From a virus, in the IMG/VR virus record IMGVR_UViG_3300036823_000091, positions 1 to 64,000 of that record: 64,000 nucleotides of DNA; one strand, given 5' to 3'. Below the pieces are notes generated by a model, which was not told the origin of the DNA, ran no database searches, and saw nothing but the letters and a program-made list of their open reading frames with translations. Made by a program: the position numbers and the translations under genes. Shown here in pieces: positions 32,937 through 40,651 of the stretch (positions are counted from its first letter, which is position 1; each line of letters opens with the position of its first letter).

Positions 32937-33944
32937 TTAGCTGTTAATAGAAGTTCTTTTATATCTATCATGTGAGAGCAGTTTTACGGGCCAATATGGC
33001 TGTCCTGGGAAGGAATCCTTGCCATAGGCCTTGTCCCCTTCTCCAACCATCTCAGAGATGTGATCAGGAGCAGGCATGCTACAACAATGACAAACTGGAA
33101 TCTCGAATAGTTTGAACTTGCCAGGAATTTGCACAAACGGCATCTCTTTAATATCAGCTAGTTGCAACCCGTATTGTTCCCACACTTTCCAATCGCCATC
33201 ATCATGCCAGTCCAGAACATCTACAAGATTGCATTGCCCAGCTACACCTCCAGAAACATAGTCAGCTTTGTTCTTTGGCATGAGCCCGTAAATCTTCCTA
33301 GCGTCGTCATCACCGATCATACGACTAAAGGCGTGCCATACAGATGATGAAGCAAGCTTGCCTTTCTCAAAGAACTCACTATCAAAGCTTCCAGCTCTCA
33401 AGAAGATAGACCCTCTGTACTTCGTTGTCCAAGTGCGATTCTCTATAAGCTTGGGAGGTATGCCATGTTCCTGGAGTAGCTTGCCATTCATGATTATCCA
33501 GTACCAGGGCTCCATTATAGAGATACAGAAACCCATTCCTGGAGATGGTGTAATTCCAGGATGGACAACCTCTACATCTGGCATTGCGCCTTTAAGCAAG
33601 TCAACTATGACCTTACGGTGACAAAGCTCAAATTCAGGACAACCACAGAGTATGATGATATCATGTCCTTCATTAAGATACTGTGTCAAGCCTTTAATGC
33701 CTGTAACGGGATTAGCTAGCCTAATAGGACCTCCATTGCTATAATTGACGTTTCCTAAGAATTTACCTGCAAACCTATATCTCTCTCCATATTTGGCTTG
33801 CAAGCTTTCTTTGCGCCATTCTGGAGTGTTACGAGACCATGGCGTGTAGCGTGTATCTATCAGGAGTGTCTTACTATCCTGCATGAGTTGTTCAACTTGG
33901 CTACCTGCTCTAGATCGGTAGCCTACCGGGTAGATTCTGGGCAT
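32937..33944 (-). CDS. DUF488-domain protein (335 aa)
   Basis: Residues 1-~130 match DUF488: L-L-I-D-T-R-Y-T-P-W-S-R, LGNVNYSNGG, NPVTGIKGLTQYL, and the C-G-C-P-E-F-E-L-C-H-R-K-V-I-V core. The C-terminal 200 residues are an unrecognised domain with a Cys pair (ICHCCSMPAPDH as PVCHCCSMPAPDH). DUF488 proteins are small enzymes of unclear function, often linked to nucleic-acid or oxidative repair contexts. The fusion to an extra domain is notable. The terminator lies downstream. Confidence 0.8.
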   Translation of the reverse strand: MPRIYPVGYRSRAGSQVEQLMQDSKTLLIDTRYTPWSRNTPEWRKESLQAKYGERYRFAGKFLGNVNYSNGGPIRLANPVTGIKGLTQYLNEGHDIIILCGCPEFELCHRKVIVDLLKGAMPDVEVVHPGITPSPGMGFCISIMEPWYWIIMNGKLLQEHGIPPKLIENRTWTTKYRGSIFLRAGSFDSEFFEKGKLASSSVWHAFSRMIGDDDARKIYGLMPKNKADYVSGGVAGQCNLVDVLDWHDDGDWKVWEQYGLQLADIKEMPFVQIPGKFKLFEIPVCHCCSMPAPDHISEMVGEGDKAYGKDSFPGQPYWPVKLLSHDRYKRTSINS

Positions 33945-33953
33945 ATTCCCTCC

Positions 33954-34826
33954 TTAGAACAGTGTAGCTATCTGGTTTTCCCGTCTCATCTTTTGTTGAT
34001 ACACCGAATCAACCGGATGATATGAGTTGCTCATCACAAAATCAGGGAACTCTATCCACTGTCTACCGTCAAGTTCTGGAGTTGAGATCTTCTTCCCATC
34101 AGTACCTAGGGATTGCTTGAAGAAGAATTTGCATCCATGATACTGACAAAGATCTCTGAGATGCCTCATCCAATCCAGGCTCATTGGGCGTGCTCCATGA
34201 CCTGACTCACATCCTCCAATAATCCAAGAGATACCCATCAGATCAAGTCCAGATGGATGCCCTAGAGCAGGCTCGTAACTTACGAATGTGATAGGGATAC
34301 CTGCCATATCCTTAGCTTTCCTGAGATGCGAGATGCGCCCACGCTGTGCATAAGACTCACAAGTGACTCCAGCCCATATATGAGAGGGCCATTGACGTTC
34401 CCCTGTCTCCTCCTCAATCACATCTAGCAGTTGAGGCAACATGAGGAGCATTCTATTAGCTCTCTTTGTGAGGAGCTGATAGATATGCCAGTTACCCCTA
34501 CACATCATCCTAAACATATCTAACACAAAATCAACCGGAATATCTTCATGACACCAATCTGACATGCTATTCACAAAGTACGCTCTATGTTTCTGTTGCT
34601 TCAGAGGATAGTCGAGACGCTCAGGCCATAGCCTCAAGTCAAATCCTTGCTCATAGGGATGTCCCTTAGTACCCCTAAAACGTTCTGCTAACACTTCTGC
34701 ATAACATCTATCGCATCCAGGTGATATTTTGTCACATCCCGTTACTGAATTAATCGACTCTCCAATGAACTGGAGACCATTTGAATCGACTACATGAGTC
34801 CATTCAATCTTAGTCTTCCCTGGCAT
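33954..34826 (-). CDS. DUF5131/Gp37-Gp68-like protein (290 aa)
   Basis: The hallmark is S-V-T-G-C-D-K-I-S-P-G-C-D-R-C-Y-A-E near residues 27-44, three Cys residues in the spacing of the phage Gp37/Gp68 family, which resembles radical-SAM proteins. Further landmarks are FVNSMSDWCHEDIP, LLTKRANRMLLML and HIWAGVTCESYAQ. Probably a radical-SAM-type enzyme on DNA or a nucleotide, but substrate and activity are unproven for the family. Confidence 0.85.
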   Translation of the reverse strand: MPGKTKIEWTHVVDSNGLQFIGESINSVTGCDKISPGCDRCYAEVLAERFRGTKGHPYEQGFDLRLWPERLDYPLKQQKHRAYFVNSMSDWCHEDIPVDFVLDMFRMMCRGNWHIYQLLTKRANRMLLMLPQLLDVIEEETGERQWPSHIWAGVTCESYAQRGRISHLRKAKDMAGIPITFVSYEPALGHPSGLDLMGISWIIGGCESGHGARPMSLDWMRHLRDLCQYHGCKFFFKQSLGTDGKKISTPELDGRQWIEFPDFVMSNSYHPVDSVYQQKMRRENQIATLF

Positions 34827-35031
34827 TTAAGTCTTCTCCTATGACTATCTCACGCACTAACGCCTTATTTCCATCCACAAAATGTGCATACTCTCCACTA
34901 CTAAGCAAGATGCACAACCATTGTGAATCAGAACTTGAGTAGCGATACTCTGATTTTACAGCCCGTACTCCATCTTGATCCATGAAGATAGCGCCTTTAC
35001 GCAGATCATCTAGAGTTGTCCATTCAGGCAT
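34810..35031 (-). CDS. Small hypothetical protein (73 aa)
   Basis: Starts MPEWTTLDDLRKGAIF, an SH3-like strand pattern (EYRYSSSDSQWLCILL, SGEYAHFVDG). The start lies within the end of the upstream RHH gene, showing translational coupling, and the stop overlaps the DUF5131 gene. Function unknown. Confidence 0.6.
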   Translation of the reverse strand: MPEWTTLDDLRKGAIFMDQDGVRAVKSEYRYSSSDSQWLCILLSSGEYAHFVDGNKALVREIVIGEDLNARED

Positions 35032-35164
35032 GTTTTGTTTCTCCTTTCAATCTAGCAATCTCCCTTGCAAGGAGATCATTCACAAACCTACTTCTGTCCC
35101 CATCTGGAAGACTGTCAATAAATTCAGCAAGCTTTCGATCAAGAGAAATTTCAAGTTTCTTCAT
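35024..35164 (-). CDS. Ribbon-helix-helix-like protein (46 aa)
   Basis: Begins with a strand (MKKLEISLDRKLAEF) and two helices with the motif RSRFVNDLLAREIARLK, as in short Arc/CopG-type DNA-binding proteins. The start and stop overlap adjacent genes. A sister protein with a similar core (RSKFVEDYI) lies immediately upstream. Possible local autoregulators or plasmid-type antitoxins; no toxin gene recognised beside them. Confidence 0.6.
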   Translation of the reverse strand: MKKLEISLDRKLAEFIDSLPDGDRSRFVNDLLAREIARLKGETKHA

Positions 35165-35354
35165 GCTTCTTGCTTCTCCATTCAACGTATTGAGGATGCT
35201 GTTTAATGTAATCCTCTACAAACTTGCTACGCACTCCAGATTTCATTGACCTTAAGAAGTCTGCCACATCCATATCAAATGTCATATCAATATGAACTTT
35301 ACTTTTACCTCCTGATGGCCTGCCTCTTCCCCTTTTCTCAGGTTGCTCACTCAA
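35151..35354 (-). CDS. Ribbon-helix-helix-like protein (67 aa)
   Basis: A TTG start with GGAGG 6 nt upstream fits better than an ATG that overlaps the preceding gene. A basic N-terminus with R-G-R-G-R-P (AT-hook-like) is followed by a strand-helix-helix core (VHIDMTFDMDVADFL ... RSKFVEDYIKQ). Likely DNA binding. Overlaps the 46-aa sister gene by 14 bp. Confidence 0.6.
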   Translation of the reverse strand: MSEQPEKRGRGRPSGGKSKVHIDMTFDMDVADFLRSMKSGVRSKFVEDYIKQHPQYVEWRSKKHEET

Positions 35355-35371
35355 GAATCGCCTCCAGATTT

Positions 35372-35812
35372 CTATCTCGCAATCAAGAACTCTTCCGATT
35401 TTTCCCACATCGCTACATCTAACATTTCCCCTGCCTTTGTGCGAAGCATGCCATCTTCTTCGCGGTAGATCTCAATGCAGAGGCTTGTCCATCCTGAGAA
35501 AAGATTGATGCAAGAGCCAACGGAATCCCGCTGCCATTCCATTTCCCCTGTGCAGAGAAAGTTGATATTGTAACCTAGCTCTTTAAGCCAGATCTCGATT
35601 GGAGAGTTGCACTGATCGCCGATCTCAAATTTTCGACCATGTTTACGGATGATTTTGCGTAGCCATTTCTGGAAGTCACCCGCTGTAAGTTTCATTAGCT
35701 TAGCGGGTGTCTCTTGTTCCATAAAGAGATTTGCATTGATAGCGGGAGGTGGAACGATTTCACGGATTGACTTTACCGCTACGACTTCTTGGATGCTCAT
35801 AAGTGCTGGCAT
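35372..35812 (-). CDS. First gene of the minus-strand early operon, hypothetical (146 aa)
   Basis: A helical N-terminus (VVAVKSIREIVPPP) and a mixed C-terminal domain with E-I-W-L-K-E-L-G-Y and W-T-S-L-C-I-E-I-Y. No known motif. It is the promoter-proximal gene for the whole 35.8 to 24.6 kb block, so it is probably expressed early and strongly. Confidence 0.65.
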   Translation of the reverse strand: MPALMSIQEVVAVKSIREIVPPPAINANLFMEQETPAKLMKLTAGDFQKWLRKIIRKHGRKFEIGDQCNSPIEIWLKELGYNINFLCTGEMEWQRDSVGSCINLFSGWTSLCIEIYREEDGMLRTKAGEMLDVAMWEKSEEFLIAR

Positions 35813-35853
35813 TTGATTTGTCCTTTCAATCTATGGTTTTCTCATCTACAAGA

Positions 35854-35907
35854 ATTATAATACATATGTATTTAAAATGCAAGTAGTTTAGAGACCAATT
35901 TCCAGAC
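35854..35907 (-). promoter_or_regulatory. Early promoter A with upstream element
   Basis: TTGCAT (35882-35877), 17-bp spacer, TATAAT (35859-35854). The 25 bp directly upstream begin GTCTGGAAATTGGTCTC, an element shared in position and sequence with two other early promoters. Confidence 0.75.
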
Positions 35908-35911
35908 AAAC

Positions 35912-35948
35912 AAAAAAGACAGCTCAGACCGTGTATGTCCAAGCTGTC
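35912..35948 (-). terminator. Rho-independent terminator (minus strand)
   Basis: GACAGCT (35918-35924) pairs with AGCTGTC (35942-35948), followed on the minus strand by six T residues. Ends transcription from the 147-aa gene upstream. Confidence 0.75.
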
Positions 35949-35972
35949 CAAGGAGAAAAAGAAAGGCAAACG

Positions 35973-36416
35973 CTAGGGAGCTGTCTGTTGCGTTGCCTCT
36001 TGCGTTGGCTGTACTGGAGCTGTCTCTTGAGTTGCTAATGGCTGTGTATCCCCAAGATGTGCTCCGAGATACTGAGGTACCACTACTTGCTCTTGTGTCT
36101 GTTGTGGAGCAGGTACAACAGGTTCCATCTTCTTCTCATAGTTATTAACAATATCTAATCCAAGGTGTCTAAAAACGTCATTGAAGATAAGTTCTGCTTC
36201 TGTTTCAATACCCTTAAAACAGTGCTGTATAACTATCCACTCTTTACGAGCATCAAATACAGCTTTTTCAATGAGAGACTTGTCTTGTGTAGCTTTAGCA
36301 GCTTCAGCGTGAGCTTTGAACTTCTCAATCCTGTCTGCAGCTACTTGAAGTTGATCATTCATATCTGGAGAAACCCCTGTTAAAATTTTATGAAGATATG
36401 ATATCATACTCTGCAT
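35973..36416 (-). CDS. Hypothetical protein with Pro/Gln/Thr-rich tail (147 aa)
   Basis: Residues 1-~95 are helical (DQLQVAADRIEKFKAHAEAAK); the last ~50 are low complexity (PAPQQTQEQVVVPQ ... PTQEATQQTAP). Its start codon abuts the divergent plus-strand frame. It has its own terminator and is monocistronic. Function unknown. Confidence 0.55.
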   Translation of the reverse strand: MQSMISYLHKILTGVSPDMNDQLQVAADRIEKFKAHAEAAKATQDKSLIEKAVFDARKEWIVIQHCFKGIETEAELIFNDVFRHLGLDIVNNYEKKMEPVVPAPQQTQEQVVVPQYLGAHLGDTQPLATQETAPVQPTQEATQQTAP

Positions 36417-36740
36417 ATGTCCGAAAGACCTTTGTGGGAATTGATAATAATTCTCATTTTTATCATACTAAGCAAAAGGAGCAAGTCAGTCTTGATCACC
36501 TACCAACTACAGCACAAGTCGAACAGAAGATACACCGTATGCCAGACGTGTAAATATGATCTATACTCACCATATCACGATATGTATCATCACATATACG
36601 AATTGAAGCAAATAGCCAAGCTTAGCAATATACAGATAATAGATACTGATAAGTCAATTATAGTGGAAAGTGAATATCAAGGGAAGAAGTATAGAGGAGT
36701 GATGTATCCTGTGAAAGAGGAGGATAATGATGTACAATGA
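36417..36740 (+). CDS. Hypothetical protein, start uncertain (107 aa or 82 aa)
   Basis: The first ATG is immediately divergent from the preceding gene, so there is no room for an SD. A TTG at 36492 with AAAGGAG 10 nt upstream is a good alternative. The longer form would carry an N-terminal hydrophobic helix (LWELIIILIFIIL). C-Q-T-C follows. It overlaps the next gene by 4 bp (ATGA). No family recognised. Confidence 0.45.
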   Translation: MSERPLWELIIILIFIILSKRSKSVLITYQLQHKSNRRYTVCQTCKYDLYSPYHDMYHHIYELKQIAKLSNIQIIDTDKSIIVESEYQGKKYRGVMYPVKEEDNDVQ

Positions 36741-36949
36741 GTGATGAACTTATTATTAGGCATAGAATATATCACAGGCAAAAGCTATGGTGGATAGGCA
36801 AAGTCATTATTATAAACAACAAAAAGTGTTTTATGCCTTACACTGATATTTATAGTCCCACAGGATATGGCTATAAAGACAGAGAAATAGCGAAGAAAGT
36901 CGCTAAAGGTCTACAAGAAGCGATAGAGAAGCGAAGGATGAAATGCTGA
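36737..36949 (+). CDS. Small basic hypothetical protein (70 aa)
   Basis: Excellent SD (AGAGGAGGA) and an ATGA overlap with the preceding gene. A beta-strand pattern (KLWWIGKVIIINNKKCF) with a basic C-terminal helix (AKKVAKGLQEAIEKRRMK). Function unknown. Confidence 0.55.
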   Translation: MSDELIIRHRIYHRQKLWWIGKVIIINNKKCFMPYTDIYSPTGYGYKDREIAKKVAKGLQEAIEKRRMKC

Positions 36950-36991
36950 CTAATTCATATCCTCCATAAAATGCTGCTTCAATATCTTCTA

Positions 36992-37024
36992 AGGACAATC
37001 TCTTGAAAGATGAGAGACTGTCCT
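36992..37024. terminator. Hairpin between convergent genes
   Basis: AGGACAATCTCT pairs with AGAGACTGTCCT with one mismatch over 12 bp. It lacks a strong T run, so terminator function is likely but weak. Confidence 0.4.
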
Positions 37025-37045
37025 CTGTTATGGCAGGTAGGTTAT

Positions 37046-37294
37046 TTATTCCTCTTCCTCACTTTCATCATCATCTTCATCGTCATCATCAATCCAATTG
37101 GAACGAATAAATTCTTCCCCATTTAGAATATCTTCCCATTTCCTAATGTTTGCATACTCATCCATATTTTTGCAGTAATCTCCTAAGAAACTAGGCATAC
37201 CATCAAGAATATCAACAACCTTCTGATATGCTATATTCAGCTCTTGCAATTCTTCTTTGCTGAGGACTGCACTACCGTCTTCATTTCTGATCAT
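37046..37294 (-). CDS. Small acidic hypothetical protein (82 aa)
   Basis: The ATG at 37294 is preceded by GAGAG and limits overlap with the upstream HTH gene; a start at 37321 is possible. The C-terminus is an extreme acidic tail (DDDDEDDDESEEEE), a common DNA-mimic-like feature. Helical middle (LQELNIAYQKVVDILDG). Role unknown. Confidence 0.55.
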   Translation of the reverse strand: MIRNEDGSAVLSKEELQELNIAYQKVVDILDGMPSFLGDYCKNMDEYANIRKWEDILNGEEFIRSNWIDDDDEDDDESEEEE

Positions 37295-37499
37295 GGTTTC
37301 TCTCTTTCTTTTTTGCTGCATATGCCTCTATATCAATACGATTATATAAATTGCATCTATCATGCATCTTCACAGAGCGGACGTTCTTAATCTGATGGAT
37401 ATAGTCAACCCGTATCGGGCGGCCTAATTCTGCTGATAAAAAGCACGCCGCTTGGCTAGCAGGAATATAGTCTGAAAGTGCTGTGATTTTTTTTGGCAT
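37281..37499 (-). CDS. Excisionase/MerR-like helix-turn-helix protein (72 aa)
   Basis: The pattern S-D-Y-I-P-A-S-Q-A-A-C-F-L followed by a turn and V-D-Y-I-H-Q-I-K, then N-R-I-D-I-E-A-Y-A-A-K-K, resembles HTH_17/excisionase proteins. It lies near and divergent from the integrase, the usual place for a phage Xis or directionality factor. The downstream acidic gene overlaps it. Confidence 0.65.
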   Translation of the reverse strand: MPKKITALSDYIPASQAACFLSAELGRPIRVDYIHQIKNVRSVKMHDRCNLYNRIDIEAYAAKKKERNHDQK

Positions 37500-37596
37500 C
37501 TTTCACCTTGTATCAATGTTCTCTTGTCATGATTATATCACCAAATATTCTCTTACAAAAGCTTGCTTTTTTCGCTTATGTAAGATAAAATTGTAG

Positions 37597-37614
37597 AGTA
37601 TAGATACCGATACT
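37597..37614. promoter_or_regulatory. Imperfect palindrome upstream of the integrase operon
   Basis: AGTATAGATACCGATACT is 13/18 self-complementary and lies 29 bp before the 37643 start. A candidate operator for the nearby HTH protein; also within the region where attP would be expected. Confidence 0.3.
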
Positions 37615-37642
37615 TTAACAATATAGGAAGGAAAATCCAGCC

Positions 37643-38269
37643 ATGCATCGACTTATTGCACCACCGTTTTTAGACCCAAGACTGATGAACACCAGTCAAC
37701 AAGAGGCAAGTGTCATTAATAGTTCATCTGTTTGTATTGGAGATCAAGTATTTCATTTAGCTAATCCTGAAGAAATTGCCCTCCAATCATCGCAAAAAGT
37801 GTTTATTTTACTGTTTCAGCATTTCTATCTTGAAACTGAAGAAGAGCAAAAACAGAAGAGACGTCAAGTAGAGGAAAGACAGCAAAGAGAAAAGGAAGAG
37901 ACGAAAGTTCAGCTTAACAAATGGAGAGAGGAAGCAGAAGCATTTAATGCTCATATCTGTATTCCAGTGAAATGGGTTCCAGGCTATAAAGATGTCCTTT
38001 CCGGTCTTACAGAAAATAGCTGGGGGAATGGACGCAACAAAGCAACGGTTAACCATATCTTGTTACAAGAAGACTTAGATGATGGTAGATTGCATCGCAA
38101 GCAAGGAGACTTTCTTTGCTCCTCATCAGAAAAACAAAATGGAAAGCGATGGCACCCTTGGAATTGTGAAGACCCTATGAGTCTTGCTTATGATGGCAAT
38201 GGAAGTGAATATCAGGGGAAGATAACCTGTAAATCTTGTCTACAGATAGCAAAGAGATGGGAGAGATAG
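37643..38269 (+). CDS. Hypothetical coiled-coil protein (208 aa)
   Basis: SD AGGAAGG upstream. A charged coiled coil spans residues ~70-105 (EEQKQKRRQVEERQQREKE). The C-terminal half carries several Cys/His (W-H-P-W-N-C-E-D ... I-T-C-K-S-C), a possible zinc site, and H-R-K-Q-G-D-F-L-C. Directly upstream of and cotranscribed with the integrase (4-bp gap). Function unknown. Confidence 0.6.
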   Translation: MHRLIAPPFLDPRLMNTSQQEASVINSSSVCIGDQVFHLANPEEIALQSSQKVFILLFQHFYLETEEEQKQKRRQVEERQQREKEETKVQLNKWREEAEAFNAHICIPVKWVPGYKDVLSGLTENSWGNGRNKATVNHILLQEDLDDGRLHRKQGDFLCSSSEKQNGKRWHPWNCEDPMSLAYDGNGSEYQGKITCKSCLQIAKRWER

Positions 38270-38273
38270 CATA

Positions 38274-39266
38274 ATGGATATTATACCTATACCATCACAG
38301 CCTCTCTCAGTAGGACAACTAGCAAATGAATATGCTGCTTCAAATGTCTTTAACGACTACAAGCAAAAGCTAGCTGATAACACACTCAAGAGACAACAAG
38401 ATGATATCAAGCTGTTTTCTGCTTTCCTCAAGAATATAGGCATGCAGAGAGACAATTTGATGTCTGATCCTACAGAATGGCAAGGTATCACCTTTGGTCT
38501 TGTAGAAGCTTTCAAGAGATGGCAGTTAGATCAGGGATATGCTATTGCTTCTATAAACGCACATTTGTCTAGTGTGAAAGTATATGCAAGCCTAGCAACT
38601 ACGTCAGGAGCTATCTCAGCAGAAGATTATGCAATGATAAAGATGGTAAAGAGTTACAGACATAAGGAAGGAAGAAATGTAGATACTAAACGAGAGGTAG
38701 CACGTGTTGGCAGCAAGAAAGCCGATGCGGTGTCTCTCACACAGGAGCAAGCCAAACAGCTTAAGAGTCAACCAAACACGGCACAGGGACGACGTGACAC
38801 GTTTCTGATGTGTTTGCTCTTAGATCATGGCCTTCGATGTGGTGAAGTAGCAGGATTGTCCCCTAAATGCCTCAATCTCGCAGAAGGAACGCTTATCTTC
38901 TATCGGCAAAAGGTAGATAAGACGCAAATTCATAAGCTGACCAGGGATACACTCCTGGCCGCCATGCGTTATCTAGAGATCTGCAAACCAAGGGAGTATC
39001 TACTAATGGGTAGTAGGAAAGGCGGTAACCTGGAAGGTAGAATGAGTGAACGTGCTATCACTGATCGCGTGAGAGAGCTGGGTGAGAGAATAGGAATTAA
39101 GGGACTCTCAGCTCATGATTGTAGACACGATTGGGCTAAAGATGCTATCAAGAATACAGACATCAAATCTCTACAACAAGCTGGAGGATGGAGCAGTTCA
39201 GCTATGCCACTACGGTATGCCGATGATGCTAAGATTGCCAATGAAGGCGTAAATTTATCTAGATAG
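38274..39266 (+). CDS. int: Tyrosine recombinase / phage integrase (330 aa)
   Basis: Catalyses site-specific integration. The N-terminal part is a SAM-like core-binding domain (FSAFLKNIGM ... AIASINAHLSSVK). The catalytic domain has Arg188 in HGLRCGEV, HxxR at 281-284 (AHDCRHDW), Trp306 in place of the second His (GGWSS, common in the family) and Tyr315 (LRYADD). Length is typical. An HTH gene nearby may be the excisionase. attP was not identified. Confidence 0.93.
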   Translation: MDIIPIPSQPLSVGQLANEYAASNVFNDYKQKLADNTLKRQQDDIKLFSAFLKNIGMQRDNLMSDPTEWQGITFGLVEAFKRWQLDQGYAIASINAHLSSVKVYASLATTSGAISAEDYAMIKMVKSYRHKEGRNVDTKREVARVGSKKADAVSLTQEQAKQLKSQPNTAQGRRDTFLMCLLLDHGLRCGEVAGLSPKCLNLAEGTLIFYRQKVDKTQIHKLTRDTLLAAMRYLEICKPREYLLMGSRKGGNLEGRMSERAITDRVRELGERIGIKGLSAHDCRHDWAKDAIKNTDIKSLQQAGGWSSSAMPLRYADDAKIANEGVNLSR

Positions 39267-39278
39267 AAAGGAATCACA

Positions 39279-39800
39279 ATGCCAACAACCCTACAAGACC
39301 TACGCAAAGCCAAGTATCCTACCATCAAAGCTTTTGCTGCATCATGGGGATACTCTACTTCAAAAGCCTCATATCTCCTAAGAGGCAAGTATCAGTACAC
39401 TATAACCAAAGAAGAAGTACAAAAGCTAGCTGATATTCTTGAAGTATCATTTGATCAAGTTGTAGATGCTGCGAACAATACCTATATGGAGGATAGAGAC
39501 TTTGTTCTTGACCGTGATTGGAAGCTGAAAGATCGATGGGTACATCAAGAAAAGATCTATGAAGAGGCACGCAAATGGAGTGAGAGCAGAGATAGAGGAC
39601 ACTTCTACACCATAAATCTTCCATGGCGTGATACTTTCAGCTTCCTAGGACTAACCTCCAGCGCTACGGAAGCTGAGATCAAGCACGCTTTTCGTGATAA
39701 AGTACGTGAGATGGCAGACGGAAAAGGAGGATACAATGGGGATATGGATAAACTTGTGCAAGCAAAAGAGAAGGCTCTAGCACATGCGAGGAAAGTATGA
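39279..39800 (+). CDS. HTH protein with degenerate J-domain-like C-terminus (173 aa)
   Basis: SD AAAGG upstream. Residues 1-~65 form an XRE/phage-regulator-like HTH (TIKAFAASWGYSTSKASYLL, then ITKEEVQKLADILEVSFDQ). Residues ~120-172 resemble a DnaJ J domain (TFSFLGLTSSATEAEIKHAF ... LVQAKEKALAHA) but the HPD motif is replaced by MADGKGG, so DnaK stimulation is unlikely. Follows the integrase by 12 bp; probably a regulator or regulator-chaperone hybrid. Confidence 0.7.
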   Translation: MPTTLQDLRKAKYPTIKAFAASWGYSTSKASYLLRGKYQYTITKEEVQKLADILEVSFDQVVDAANNTYMEDRDFVLDRDWKLKDRWVHQEKIYEEARKWSESRDRGHFYTINLPWRDTFSFLGLTSSATEAEIKHAFRDKVREMADGKGGYNGDMDKLVQAKEKALAHARKV

Positions 39801-40132
39801 TGAAACTCACAAAAGCGATCTTCCACAGGAGCTATCCAGGAGCAGTCCTGTGTACGCTCTCTCCTAAGCCTGCCATTGCTCATATCTGTAGACAAGGTGG
39901 TCATGGAGGAAAGGAATATAAAGTTAAGGAATGGTACATTGTAAGTGTTGAGCCTATCCAGATTAATAGTGAAGGCTATGCAACTATCTCACCTAAAACA
40001 TGGTACGGCACATCATTCCACACACTTGATGGTTGCCTCAAGTGGTTTCGAGAGCATAAGATCGATGTCAATCAAGGCTGGTATCCAACCAGAGGAATAG
40101 AACGCTGGTATGAGCTTGGTAGCAATAAATGA
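39797..40132 (+). CDS. Hypothetical protein (111 aa)
   Basis: A beta-rich protein with W-Y-I-V-S-V-E-P-I-Q-I and a C-terminal W-F-R-E-H-K. Several Cys and His, but no clear zinc pattern. Coupled to neighbours by ATGA overlaps on both sides. Not recognised. Confidence 0.6.
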   Translation: MMKLTKAIFHRSYPGAVLCTLSPKPAIAHICRQGGHGGKEYKVKEWYIVSVEPIQINSEGYATISPKTWYGTSFHTLDGCLKWFREHKIDVNQGWYPTRGIERWYELGSNK

Positions 40133-40353
40133 ATACACCAAATACCTACACTTGTGCTATATGCCATCAAAACTTCACCAAAGGACAAGACGATGAAACA
40201 GCAATAGCAGAAACAAAAGAGTATTTTACTAGTGTTAACCTTGATGATTGCGCTATAGTATGTGAGGATTGTTTTGAGAGGATTAGACCTGAGAAACACC
40301 CAACAGAATACAAAGCATCTTTACTAGATATGTGGTTGAGAAAGAACATATAA
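40129..40353 (+). CDS. Small zinc-finger-like protein (74 aa)
   Basis: C-A-I-C-H-Q-N-F at the N-terminus and C-E-D-C-F-E-R-I in the second half form a four-Cys ribbon, with an acidic linker. It ends next to a bidirectional terminator and is the last gene of the integrase operon. Confidence 0.6.
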   Translation: MNTPNTYTCAICHQNFTKGQDDETAIAETKEYFTSVNLDDCAIVCEDCFERIRPEKHPTEYKASLLDMWLRKNI

Positions 40354-40390
40354 ATGCTCACTACCTAACATAGTGAGCATTCTTTATATT
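40353..40390. terminator. Bidirectional terminator-like hairpin
   Basis: AATGCTCACTA (40353-40363) pairs perfectly with TAGTGAGCATT (40371-40381), with a T-rich tail. It separates the convergent integrase operon and the peptide gene. Confidence 0.65.
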
Positions 40391-40393
40391 GCG

Positions 40394-40579
40394 CTATACC
40401 GATGTATTGACAACATTGATAGGCACTTGAGGTACAACATTAACAGTAGTGCCATTTAATGCTTGTACTGTGATTGGTGTACTAGTGATATTAGCGACGT
40501 TGACATCACCAATGCAAACACCGCCTAGAACCTGTTCAAGCTCCTCATCGGTTAACTCACGCTCGTTTTCGTTGGACAA
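40394..40579 (-). CDS. Peptide precursor with double-glycine leader (61 aa)
   Basis: A TTG start with AAGGAGG 5 nt upstream. Residues 1-20 end E-L-T-D-E-E-L-E-Q-V-L-G-G, the classic leader cut by C39-peptidase ABC exporters in bacteriocins and related peptides. The core (about 41 residues, VCIGDVNVANITSTPI ...) is Val/Asn/Thr-rich, with a single Cys. It has a strong promoter of its own and a terminator, so it is an independent unit. No exporter or modification gene is seen in the window; a host system would have to process it. A moron gene. Confidence 0.75.
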   Translation of the reverse strand: MSNENERELTDEELEQVLGGVCIGDVNVANITSTPITVQALNGTTVNVVPQVPINVVNTSV

Positions 40580-40606
40580 GATAACCTCCTTGTGTAATTT
40601 TGTTCT

Positions 40607-40636
40607 ATTGTCGAACAGACTGATGAGTCATGTCAA
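40607..40636 (-). promoter_or_regulatory. Promoter of the double-glycine peptide gene
   Basis: TTGACA (40636-40631), 18-bp spacer, GACAAT (40612-40607) about 30 bp before the start codon. A perfect -35 box compensates for a weak -10. Confidence 0.6.
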
Positions 40637-40651
40637 GCTCAACAATAAGAA

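Noticed and set aside
32662-32940. 92-codon plus-strand frame
   Set aside because: TTG start without SD inside the decamer motif, opposite to the operon, and no recognisable domain; kept as unlikely.
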